From contig DATFHF010000071.1 of NCBI GenBank assembly GCA_035248685.1, positions 1 through 28,903 on the forward strand: DNA of 28,903 nucleotides, read 5' to 3'. The notes beneath the pieces are model-generated. The model was not told the origin of the DNA. It made no database searches and worked only from the letters and a program-made list of their open reading frames with translations. How positions within the stretch are numbered: the stretch's first letter is position 1; each line of letters opens with the position of its first letter. The position numbers were made by a program, and so were the translations under genes. The DNA comes from Jatrophihabitans_A sp035248685 (GTDB taxonomy: Bacteria; Actinomycetota; Actinomycetes; Mycobacteriales; Jatrophihabitantaceae). This document shows positions 15,723-22,932 of this stretch, piece by piece.

Positions 15723-15751
15723 GCTGCGCGTCGGCTGAGCTGCGCGTCGGC
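15723..15751. repeat. Two direct repeats of 13 bases before ctaB
   Basis: GCTGCGCGTCGGC occurs perfectly at 15723-15735 and 15739-15751, with a 16-base period. The pair lies between the divergent sigma-factor and ctaB genes. The second copy covers the -35 position of the predicted ctaB promoter. This suggests binding by a regulator to tandem sites, though the motif is not one I can assign. Confidence 0.5.
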
Positions 15752-15768
15752 AGGCACGCTGCCGGGGC

Positions 15769-15774
15769 TAGGCT
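15769..15774 (+). promoter_or_regulatory. Predicted -10 box of a leaderless ctaB promoter
   Basis: TAGGCT ends 6 bases before the ctaB GTG (15781). At that spacing transcription would start at or very near the start codon. No Shine-Dalgarno sequence is needed for such an mRNA, and none is convincing here. The usual -35 hexamer is absent. Confidence 0.5.
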
Positions 15775-15780
15775 GGTCGG

Positions 15781-16716
15781 GTGACGCAGACGCCGGTGGC
15801 CCCCGCTCGCCAGGTCTCGGCGTCGGCCACCGCCGGCCGATCGATGGGACCGGTACGGGCCTACCTGGCGCTGACCAAGCCCCGGATCATCGAACTGCTG
15901 TTGGTAACCACGCTGCCCTCGATGGTGTTGGCCGCCCGCGGCCTGCCCAGCTGGTCGGTGGTGCTGGCCACCATGGCCGCCGGCACGCTGGCGGCTGGTA
16001 GCGCGAACGCACTGAACTGCTTCATCGACCGCGACATCGACGCCGTCATGCGGCGTACCGGCCATCGGCCACTGGCTACCCACCAGGTGTCCCCGACCGG
16101 TGCGCTGGTCTTCGGCAGCGCGCTGGGCCTGGTCGCGATCGTCCTGATGGGGTTGGCCACCAACTGGTTGGCGGCCGGCCTGACCGCCGCCGCGATCGGC
16201 TTCTACGTCGTGGTCTACACCATGCTGCTGAAGCGGCGTACCTCGCAGAACATCGTCTGGGGCGGCGCGGCCGGTTGCATGCCGGTCCTGATCGGCTGGT
16301 CGGCGGTCACCGGTTCGCTGGCCTGGCCACCGCTGGTGCTGTTCGGAGTGGTGTTCTTCTGGACGCCGCCGCACTTCTGGGCGCTGGCCATCCGCTACCG
16401 GGACGACTACGCCCGCGCCGGGGTGCCGATGCTGCCGGTGGTTGCCACGCCAGTGGCGGTGGCCCGCCAGATCGTCGGCTACTCCTGGCTGACGGTGGCG
16501 GCCAGCCTGCTGCTATGGCCGATTGCCACCGGCTGGGTGTACGGGGTGTTGGCCGCGGCCGCCGGCCTGGCGTTGCTGGTCGAGGCGCATCGGCTGTACG
16601 CGGCCACCGCCCGCGGTGAGCGAGGCAGGCCGATGCGGCTGTTCCATCTGTCGAACAGCTACCTGGCCTTCGTGTTCGTCGCGGTGGCGGTGGACACCTT
16701 CGTTCGCTTGCGCTAG
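15781..16716 (+). CDS. ctaB: Protoheme IX farnesyltransferase (heme O synthase)
   Basis: This polytopic membrane enzyme of the UbiA prenyltransferase superfamily attaches a farnesyl chain to heme B. The product is heme O, the precursor of heme A for aa3-type cytochrome oxidase. The first aspartate motif reads NCFIDRDID with Asn79, Asp83 and Asp87. The family-specific block YTMLLKRRTSQNIVWGG is intact, as is TPPHFWALAIRYRDDY. Many hydrophobic segments give the expected set of membrane helices over 311 residues. The GTG start directly follows a TAGGCT box and is probably leaderless. Its stop codon overlaps the convergent neighbour within one CTAG. ctaA, the next pathway step, is 5 kb away on the other strand. 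Confidence 0.96.
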   Translation: MTQTPVAPARQVSASATAGRSMGPVRAYLALTKPRIIELLLVTTLPSMVLAARGLPSWSVVLATMAAGTLAAGSANALNCFIDRDIDAVMRRTGHRPLATHQVSPTGALVFGSALGLVAIVLMGLATNWLAAGLTAAAIGFYVVVYTMLLKRRTSQNIVWGGAAGCMPVLIGWSAVTGSLAWPPLVLFGVVFFWTPPHFWALAIRYRDDYARAGVPMLPVVATPVAVARQIVGYSWLTVAASLLLWPIATGWVYGVLAAAAGLALLVEAHRLYAATARGERGRPMRLFHLSNSYLAFVFVAVAVDTFVRLR

Positions 16717-18098
16717 CCCGCCGGGATCTCGAACGGGATGGTCACCGGGGTCAGCACGGTGATGGTGCCCTTGCTGGTGCTCAGAGTGCCCGAGTAGCTC
16801 AACTCGCCGACAGTGGCCGACGCGGGTACGTCGATCACGTCGTCCACCTCCCGGGCCGGGTCGACGGCGGCGTTGCGGGCGCTCAACCGACCGGAGCCGG
16901 GCAGTTGCACCGTGATCAGGCCGGCCTCGGCGCCGTAGGCCCGCTGGTCGCCTTCCAGCTTCACCGTCGCCGCGACATGCAACCAGGCCCGGTCGATGCC
17001 GCCGCACTGGCTGCCGTCGGCGGCCCAGTAGGTCAGCGACAGCGCCCGCAGGGTGAGCGTGCCGTCCAACATGCCGGTGCCGGCCCGGGTCTTCAGCCGC
17101 ACCCGGATGGCCCGGCTCACCAGCAGTTGCTGGCTCTGGTGGATCCGGGTGGTGACCACCGGGTTCGGGCCGTTCGGCCGGCCGGTGAGCAGCGAGATCG
17201 ACTGCTTCAAGCCGCTGTCGGTGAGCACCAGATCGACCGAGCGGGCATGCAGCGGGACCGCCGTGACCAGGTAGTCCGAGGTCTGGGTGAGCGGCCCGCG
17301 CTCCTGCCCGTCCACCCGGACCGACAGATCCGGCAGCTGGTCGGCCAGCTCACCGGGTAGCTGATCGGTGGCGAAGGCCAGCAGCCGGTAGCCGGCCGGT
17401 GCCCGCCGGGCCCGGTCACCCCAGCCGTAACTAGCCACGAACCCGTATTCGACCAGCCGGATGCCGGATACCTGGCCGACCATTTGGGCGTCCGGCGGCG
17501 CCGGGGTGAGCGGTGTGCGCAGGGTGCTGGCGGTGGTCAGCACGTCGCCGACCGCGGCCGGCGGTGGCGGTGGGGTCAGCCGCATCGGTCCGGGTTGCTT
17601 GCCATCCGGCCGAACCAACAGGCTGGCCGGGCGCGGGTCGGCGGCGTCCGGCTCACCTACCAGGCTGGCCAGGGCAAGCCGGATGCCGCCGTCCGGGAGG
17701 CTGGATCCGGCCACCAGGTCGAACGTCAGGTAGGGACGGTCCGGGTCGCCGTCCACGAACAGCACCGGGCCGCAGAACAGCCGGTCGCCGATGGCCGTCG
17801 GCCGGCTGTCGGTCGGGCCGACCGCGTCACCGGCGCCGGCGACGGTGGAGAAGTAGCAGCGGGCATCCCGGGCCTTGGCACCGTGCCGGGCCCGGACCTC
17901 GGCGGTCATCGCCCGCTCGGCCTGGGCCAGCAGTGGCGCGGCGTTGCTCACCCGGATGCCGTAGCTGGTCAGCTGGATGGCAGCTGGTGGCCGGCCCACC
18001 AGCCAGCCGGCGCCGCCCAGCAGGCCGAGCACGCACACCGCCAGCAGGCGGATCGCGAAGCGCCGCCAGGGCGAGACGGTCCGACTCCTGCTCGGCAC
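16713..18098 (-). CDS. Membrane-anchored exported protein of unknown function
   Basis: I do not recognise this family. The 461-residue protein starts with a short basic segment (VPSRSRTVSPWRRF) and a hydrophobic stretch at about residues 15-34, either a signal anchor or a signal peptide without a lipobox. The rest looks extracytoplasmic, with short strands and no catalytic motif I can name. Three cysteines (in ARCYFST, LFCGPV and SQCGG) lie outside the helix. A proline run (PPPPP) falls near the middle. GTG 18098 is chosen because GGGGAG lies 5 bases upstream and because it places the hydrophobic segment near the N-terminus. The longer frame would add an Arg-rich, unlikely extension. It is divergent from the ATP-grasp gene. 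Confidence 0.7.
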   Translation of the reverse strand: MPSRSRTVSPWRRFAIRLLAVCVLGLLGGAGWLVGRPPAAIQLTSYGIRVSNAAPLLAQAERAMTAEVRARHGAKARDARCYFSTVAGAGDAVGPTDSRPTAIGDRLFCGPVLFVDGDPDRPYLTFDLVAGSSLPDGGIRLALASLVGEPDAADPRPASLLVRPDGKQPGPMRLTPPPPPAAVGDVLTTASTLRTPLTPAPPDAQMVGQVSGIRLVEYGFVASYGWGDRARRAPAGYRLLAFATDQLPGELADQLPDLSVRVDGQERGPLTQTSDYLVTAVPLHARSVDLVLTDSGLKQSISLLTGRPNGPNPVVTTRIHQSQQLLVSRAIRVRLKTRAGTGMLDGTLTLRALSLTYWAADGSQCGGIDRAWLHVAATVKLEGDQRAYGAEAGLITVQLPGSGRLSARNAAVDPAREVDDVIDVPASATVGELSYSGTLSTSKGTITVLTPVTIPFEIPAG

Positions 18099-18133
18099 CC
18101 CAACTCCCCGCTCGGCCGGTGTCTGACCACTAG

Positions 18134-18139
18134 AGGGTA
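18134..18139 (-). promoter_or_regulatory. Possible -10 box for the exported-protein gene
   Basis: Minus-strand TACCCT fits TANNNT and lies about 35 bases before the GTG at 18098, leaving room for the GGGGAG ribosome site. No clear -35 is visible. Confidence 0.3.
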
Positions 18140-18175
18140 GGGGAGCGACCTGGCGGCCTGACCGGTGCCGGTCCG

Positions 18176-18181
18176 TAGGAT
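18176..18181 (+). promoter_or_regulatory. Predicted -10 box of a leaderless promoter (ATP-grasp gene)
   Basis: TAGGAT ends exactly 6 bases before the GTG at 18188, the same spacing seen at ctaB. A perfect 10-base palindrome, GGATCGATCC (18178-18187), overlaps the box and runs up to the start codon. It could serve as a small operator or be chance. Confidence 0.45.
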
Positions 18182-18187
18182 CGATCC

Positions 18188-19069
18188 GTGAGTCGACACG
18201 TGGCCATCGCGACCTGCCAGCAGTTGCCCGACGGCGACGCCGACGACCGGGTGCTGGCCCGAGCACTGGCCGGGCTGGGCATCCGGACCAGCCTGCTGCC
18301 GTGGACCGCGCCGGGCGTCGACTGGGCCGCTTTCGACGCGACCGTGCTGCGCTCGACCTGGGATTACCCAGACCGGCGGGCGGAGTTCCTGGCCTGGACC
18401 GCCTCGGTGCCCCGGTTGCACAACCCGGCCGAGGTGGTCGCCGGCAACAGCGACAAGCGTTACCTGGCCGGCCTGATCGAGGCCGGGCTGCCGGTGGTGC
18501 CGACCGGCTTCTTTGCCCCGGGCCAGCAGGCTCAGCTGCCGGAGTCCGGCGAGTACGTGCTGAAGCCCTCGGTCGGCGCCGGCTCCCGGGGCGCCGGCCG
18601 ATTCATCGCCGAACAGCCGGACAGCGCCGCGGCGGCCACCGTGCACCTGCGGACATTGCATGAGGCCGGTCGGACGGTGCTGGTACAGCCGTACCTGGCC
18701 GAGGTGGACGTGCACGGCGAAACCGCGGTGATCTTCATCGACGGCAGCTACAGCCATTCCGCGCGCAAGGCCGCCATGCTGAGGAAGCGCGGCAGTCACC
18801 CGGTGCAGCACGCCGACGACCTGTACGTGGCCGAGACCATCACCGCCACCGAGCCGTCCGGGGCTGAGTTGGAACTGGCCGGTGCGGTGCTGGCCCACCT
18901 CAGCGCGGGGCTGGACCAGCCGCTGCTCTACGCCAGGATCGACCTGCTGCCCAGCCCGCACGGCCCGGTGCTGATCGAAGCCGAGCTGACCGAGCCGTCA
19001 CTGTTCCTCAGCTACCACGACGGGGCCGCCGAGCGGCTGGCGGCCGCCATCCGGGACCGGACGGCCTGA
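18188..19069 (+). CDS. ATP-grasp carboxylate-amine ligase-like protein
   Basis: The 293-residue protein belongs to the ATP-grasp superfamily, which joins a carboxylate to an amine through an acyl-phosphate. It resembles the RimK/DcsG-like group. The RSTWDY motif is at residues 55-60. Nucleotide-binding lysines are likely at Lys90 (NSDKRYL) and Lys126 (VLKPSVGAGSRG). The metal-binding acidic residues lie in ARIDLL and LIEAELTEP near the C-terminus. The substrate is unknown. In some actinobacteria a relative (DcsG) closes the cycloserine ring, but nothing else of that pathway is here. The DUF445 gene starts one base after the stop, so the two are cotranscribed. The start is probably leaderless. 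Confidence 0.8.
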   Translation: MSRHVAIATCQQLPDGDADDRVLARALAGLGIRTSLLPWTAPGVDWAAFDATVLRSTWDYPDRRAEFLAWTASVPRLHNPAEVVAGNSDKRYLAGLIEAGLPVVPTGFFAPGQQAQLPESGEYVLKPSVGAGSRGAGRFIAEQPDSAAAATVHLRTLHEAGRTVLVQPYLAEVDVHGETAVIFIDGSYSHSARKAAMLRKRGSHPVQHADDLYVAETITATEPSGAELELAGAVLAHLSAGLDQPLLYARIDLLPSPHGPVLIEAELTEPSLFLSYHDGAAERLAAAIRDRTA

Positions 19070-19070
19070 G

Positions 19071-20363
19071 ATGACCCGGCCAGCCGGACCGTCCGGACCC
19101 TTGGCGCCGTTCGGGCCCGGACTGCTCGAGCCGGACCGGGCCAGGCGGGCGGCGCTGACCCGGATGAAGCTGGTCGCCACCGGTGGCCTGGTGCTGGCGG
19201 CGGCGGTGTTCGTGCTGTGCCGGCTGGTCGGCCACGGACACGGCGGCTGGCCGTTCCTGCAGGCGGCGAGCGAGGCGGCGATGGTCGGTGGGTTGGCCGA
19301 CTGGTTCGCGGTCACCGCGCTGTTCCGGCACCCGCTCGGGTTGCCGATCCCGCACACCGCGATCATCCCGCGCAAGAAGGACCAGATCGGTGAGAGCCTG
19401 GGCGAGTTCGTCCAGCAGAACTTCCTCACCCCGGAGGTGGTCGGTCCACGGGTGCAGGCTGCCCAGATCCCGCGTCGGGTCGGCGAATGGCTGGCCACCG
19501 GCGACCGTCCGGAGCGGTTGGCCGCCGAGTTCGGGGTAGCGCTGGCCGGCGCGAACACGGTGCTGGCCGACGACGACATCCGGCTGGCCATCGAACGGTT
19601 CGCCGACGCGCAGCTGCGCCGGTTGCCGCTGGCGCCGGTCGTCGCGAAGCTGCTGGATCTTGCGGTCGAGGGCAACCAGCACCAGGTGCTGCTCAGCGAG
19701 GGTCTGCGTGCGCTGATGCGATTCCTGGACGACAACCGCGATGTCTTCCGGCAGCGGGTGGCCGACGAGTCGCCGGAATGGGTGCCCGAGTGGGTGGACG
19801 GCCGGGTCTTCAACAAGCTGTTCTCCGGTGTGCAGAACTTCCTCGCCGACGTCTCGGTCGATCCGGACCATGCGCTGCGCAAGCAGTTCGACGAGCGGTT
19901 GCGGGTGTATGCGTCCCGGTTGCGGACCGATCCGACCGCCGCCGACGCGTTGGAGAAATGGAAGGCCGACCTGCTGGACCACCCGGCCGTGCGCGGTGCG
20001 CTGTCGTCGCTGTGGACCCCGCTGAAGCGGGTGGTGTTGGCAGCGGCTGCCGATCCGGACTCCGAGCTGCGGCGGGTGGGTGCTTCGGTGATCCGGCAGA
20101 CCGGGCAGGCGTTGAGCACCGACACCGAGCTCCAGGCCAAGTGCGACCGCTGGGTGTTGGGCGTGATGAACCACGTGCTGGCGCACTACTCCGGCGAACT
20201 GTCCGGTGTGATCACCCATACCGTGGCCCGCTGGGATGCCGAGTCCACCTCGCGCCGGCTGGAGCTTCAGGTGGGTCGGGACCTGCAGTTCATCCGGATC
20301 AACGGCACGGTGGTCGGTTCGCTGGTCGGCCTGCTGATCTACTCGCTCAGCCGGTTGCTGTGA
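19071..20363 (+). CDS. DUF445 family membrane protein
   Basis: The 430-residue protein matches the DUF445 (YheB/YjiN-like) family. A first membrane helix lies at about residues 33-52, followed by the family block AAMVGGLADWFAVTALFRHPLGLPIPHTAIIPRKKDQIG. A long, mostly helical central region follows, and a second membrane helix sits at the extreme C-terminus (GTVVGSLVGLLIYSLSRLL). The function is not established. The two-ended membrane anchoring suggests a scaffold that loops out from the membrane. It is separated from the ATP-grasp gene by one base. The kinase gene follows after 117 bases and has its own likely promoter. Confidence 0.88.
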   Translation: MTRPAGPSGPLAPFGPGLLEPDRARRAALTRMKLVATGGLVLAAAVFVLCRLVGHGHGGWPFLQAASEAAMVGGLADWFAVTALFRHPLGLPIPHTAIIPRKKDQIGESLGEFVQQNFLTPEVVGPRVQAAQIPRRVGEWLATGDRPERLAAEFGVALAGANTVLADDDIRLAIERFADAQLRRLPLAPVVAKLLDLAVEGNQHQVLLSEGLRALMRFLDDNRDVFRQRVADESPEWVPEWVDGRVFNKLFSGVQNFLADVSVDPDHALRKQFDERLRVYASRLRTDPTAADALEKWKADLLDHPAVRGALSSLWTPLKRVVLAAAADPDSELRRVGASVIRQTGQALSTDTELQAKCDRWVLGVMNHVLAHYSGELSGVITHTVARWDAESTSRRLELQVGRDLQFIRINGTVVGSLVGLLIYSLSRLL

Positions 20364-20382
20364 ATTGCTGCCTCGGGCACCC

Positions 20383-20388
20383 GATAAT
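20383..20388 (+). promoter_or_regulatory. Probable -10 box of the kinase promoter
   Basis: GATAAT matches five of six consensus bases and lies 98 bases before the assigned kinase ATG. Two TTGCTG hexamers upstream (20355 and 20365) have non-ideal spacing of 22 and 12 bases, so the -35 is uncertain. Confidence 0.4.
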
Positions 20389-20480
20389 CTGGGACGGCCC
20401 CAGTCGAGCCGCGGCCGGGCCGTCGAAGTGAGGGATGCGTCATCTCCGACGAGCGGGAGCTCGGACCCGACACCGAGGCG

Positions 20481-21983
20481 ATGCCGGCCCCGGCGGCGGA
20501 CGGCTGGCTGCTGGCCGACCGCTATCGGGTGCTCGACCGGATCGGCTCGGGCGGCATGGCCGAGGTGTTTCGGGCCCGGGACGAGCTGCTGGCCCGGGAC
20601 GTCGCGGTCAAGGTGTTCCGGCGCGAGCTGGACCCGGCCGGCAGCGCCGGCGGCGCGCAGCGGCAGGAGATCGAACTCCAGGTACTGGCTCAGCTGAGCC
20701 ACCCGAACCTGATCACCCTGTTCGACGGCCGGATCGCGGACACGGACGGTCCGAACGAGCCGGCCTATCTGGTGATGGAGCTGATCAACGGTCCGAGCCT
20801 GGCCGCCCGGATCGCTGACGGGCCGCTGCCGGAGGCCGAGGTCCGCGCGATCGCGATCCAGATCTGCCACGCCTTGAGCTACGTGCACGGCAAGGGCATG
20901 GTGCACCGGGACGTCAAGCCGGCCAACATCCTGCTCGGCAGCGATGATGTCGGTGACCCCGAGCAGGTGGACGGTGCCGGCCAGGTACGCGAGCCGGGTG
21001 CCGGCCTGCGCGCCCGGCTGTCGGATTTCGGCATCGTCCGGCTGCTGGACAGCGCCCATGTCACCAATGCCGAGTTCATGGTGGGCACCGCGTCCTACCT
21101 CTCCCCGGAGCAGGCCCGGGGTGCTGAGGTCGGCCCGCCGGCCGACGTCTACGCCCTTGGCCTGGTGCTGCTGGAGGCGCTGACCGGGGAGCGCACGTTT
21201 CCCGGTCCGGCGATGACCGCGGTGTTGGCCCGGCTGGACGGCCCACCGCCGATCCCGACCACCCTGCCCGAGCCATGGCCGGGGGTGCTGGCCGCGATGA
21301 CCGCCACCGCTCCGGCCGACCGGCCGAGTGCCGAGCAGGTGGCGAGGACGCTCAGCGCCGGCGCGGCCCCGGTCGGGCTACTGGCCGCTGCGGACAACAC
21401 GGTGCGGATGGCGGCGCTGCCGCTGCCGCTGGATGCCGATCAAACCAAGACCTTGCCGGTAGTAACCGAGACCGAGGGTTTGGCCGCCCCCGGACCGGCG
21501 GTGCCCGGCACGCTGACCGGAGTTGCGCTGGCCGGGCAGCGAATCGCCGAGCCGGCCGAACGCCGCGGTGGCGGCTGGTTGCCCTGGTTGCTGGCAGCCA
21601 TCATCCTGATCACCGCCGCCGCGGTGGCAGTGCTGGTGTACCGGGTGCTGACCGTCGGTTCACCGGCATCCTCACCCGGCAGCTCCACCGTCCCGCACAG
21701 CACGCCGGCCACCACCCGAGCTACCCGGACCAGCCATCCGGCGAGCTCCGCCAGTTCACGGCCGGCATCCTCGTCACAGTCCCGCCCGCCCACCAGCACG
21801 AGCACCAGCTCGGCGCCCCCGACCAGCAGTGCGGTCGCCAGCAGCACCCCGCCGGCCAGCAGTTCCGCTGCCACCAGCACGTCGGCCAGCAACAGCGCCT
21901 CCGGTACCGCAACCTCGACCGTCACCGGTGGCCCGGCCAGCGCACCACCCACCGGCACGGCCACCAGCAGCAGTCACCCCTAG
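20481..21983 (+). CDS. Transmembrane Ser/Thr protein kinase (PknB-like)
   Basis: The kinase domain occupies about residues 14-290. It has the glycine loop IGSGGMAEV (21-29), Lys44, HRDVKPANIL with catalytic Asp144, and DFG at 182-184. The VGTASYLSPEQ activation segment end is at 201-211. One membrane helix follows at about 367-390. The outer part is a 105-residue Ser/Thr/Pro-rich tail without PASTA repeats, so no muropeptide-sensing module is visible. An unusual stretch of about 20 residues (155-176) separates the catalytic loop from DFG. The start is uncertain: a good GTGAGGG ribosome site at 20428-20434 is not followed by an in-frame ATG or GTG, and ATG 20481 has only GAGG 2 bases upstream. 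The gene ends one base from convergent ctaA. Confidence 0.92.
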   Translation: MPAPAADGWLLADRYRVLDRIGSGGMAEVFRARDELLARDVAVKVFRRELDPAGSAGGAQRQEIELQVLAQLSHPNLITLFDGRIADTDGPNEPAYLVMELINGPSLAARIADGPLPEAEVRAIAIQICHALSYVHGKGMVHRDVKPANILLGSDDVGDPEQVDGAGQVREPGAGLRARLSDFGIVRLLDSAHVTNAEFMVGTASYLSPEQARGAEVGPPADVYALGLVLLEALTGERTFPGPAMTAVLARLDGPPPIPTTLPEPWPGVLAAMTATAPADRPSAEQVARTLSAGAAPVGLLAAADNTVRMAALPLPLDADQTKTLPVVTETEGLAAPGPAVPGTLTGVALAGQRIAEPAERRGGGWLPWLLAAIILITAAAVAVLVYRVLTVGSPASSPGSSTVPHSTPATTRATRTSHPASSASSRPASSSQSRPPTSTSTSSAPPTSSAVASSTPPASSSAATSTSASNSASGTATSTVTGGPASAPPTGTATSSSHP

Positions 21984-21984
21984 C

Positions 21985-22932
21985 TCAACCGGCGGCTGCC
22001 ACCGTCCGTAATCGCGGTTCGGCGGTGACCGGGCCGACAGCCGGCCGGCCGAGCCGGGCCAGCACGGTCAGCGCCGCCAGCCAGACCAGGCAGGCGCCGA
22101 GCATGTGCACGCCGACCAGCAGCGCCGGCACATGGGTGAAGTACTGCACGAAACCGATGACTGCCTGGCCGAGCTCGACCGCGAGCAGCCGGCGGCCGGC
22201 CCGCCGGGTGGCCGAGTCAGCCCCAGCGAGCCTGGCCAGCAACACGAAGCCGATGGTCAGGCCGATCAGCAACATCACCAGGTCGGCATGCAACTGCGCC
22301 ACCGAAGACGGGCTGAACTGGATCCGGTGAGTGGCCCCGCTGTCGGTGCTCGCCCCGGAGTGCGGACCGCTGCCGGTGACCACGGTGCCGACCGCCAGCA
22401 CCGCCGCGGTGAGCGTCAGCAGCGACCAGCCGGTGGCCCGCAGCGGTGTGGTGGCTGTCCCCGGTGGCAGCTCACGAACCCGCCACCAGAGCAGGAACGC
22501 CACCGCGATGATTGCCATCGACAGCAGGAAGTGCGCCGCCACGAACCACGGGTTGAGCTTGGTCAGCACGGTGATGCCGCCGAGCACGGCCTGCGCCGGA
22601 ATGCTGGTTGCGAGCAGCACCGCCAGCCGCAGCTGCCGGCGCGCCAGCACCGCGGCCACCAGCGTGGCCAGCACCACCAGGCTCACCAGAAAGGTCAGCT
22701 GCCGGTTGGTGAACTCGATGATGCCGTGCACCGCATAGGCCCGGGTCGGGGTGAGGGAGCTGTCGGTGCAGCTCGGCCAGGTCGGGCAGCCCAGGCCCGA
22801 GCCGGTCAGCCGTACCGCCCCGCCGGTGACCACGATCAGCACGTTGACCACCACCGAGGCCAGTGCCAACCGGCTCAGCACGATCGGCTGCCGGCTAGCG
22901 GCCAGCAGCCGGCCCGTCCGATTCACTCCCAT
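21985..22932 (-). CDS. ctaA: Heme A synthase (COX15/CtaA family)
   Basis: This integral membrane enzyme oxidises the C8 methyl of heme O to give heme A. The 315-residue protein has about eight membrane helices. The first is followed by GGAVRLTGSGLGCPTWPSC, which carries the conserved loop cysteine pair. Conserved heme-ligand histidines are visible in VHGIIEFTNR, AAHFLLSM, LHADLVML and GVHMLGACLVW. It is the last gene of the acyltransferase-ABC-ctaA operon. ATG 22932 overlaps the ABC permease end by 10 bases. A GTG at 22926 with a 4-base GTGA overlap is an equally plausible start. The substrate comes from CtaB, encoded at 15.8 kb. Confidence 0.93.
   Translation of the reverse strand: MGVNRTGRLLAASRQPIVLSRLALASVVVNVLIVVTGGAVRLTGSGLGCPTWPSCTDSSLTPTRAYAVHGIIEFTNRQLTFLVSLVVLATLVAAVLARRQLRLAVLLATSIPAQAVLGGITVLTKLNPWFVAAHFLLSMAIIAVAFLLWWRVRELPPGTATTPLRATGWSLLTLTAAVLAVGTVVTGSGPHSGASTDSGATHRIQFSPSSVAQLHADLVMLLIGLTIGFVLLARLAGADSATRRAGRRLLAVELGQAVIGFVQYFTHVPALLVGVHMLGACLVWLAALTVLARLGRPAVGPVTAEPRLRTVAAAG

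Noticed and set aside
15643..16374. Extended sigma-factor frame reaching back across ctaB
   Set aside because: It is antisense to well-defined ctaB and has shadow composition. The sigma factor starts at 15642 with a ribosome site.
20435..20818. Frame starting at ATG 20435 directly after the good ribosome site
   Set aside because: It runs out of frame through the kinase catalytic domain and has Arg/Gly-rich shadow composition. It does raise the kinase start question, which is reported separately.
21660..21980. Repetitive-looking AGCAGC/ACCAGC stretch considered as a tandem repeat or CRISPR-like array
   Set aside because: There are no constant repeat-spacer units. It encodes the Ser/Thr/Pro-rich outer tail of the kinase.
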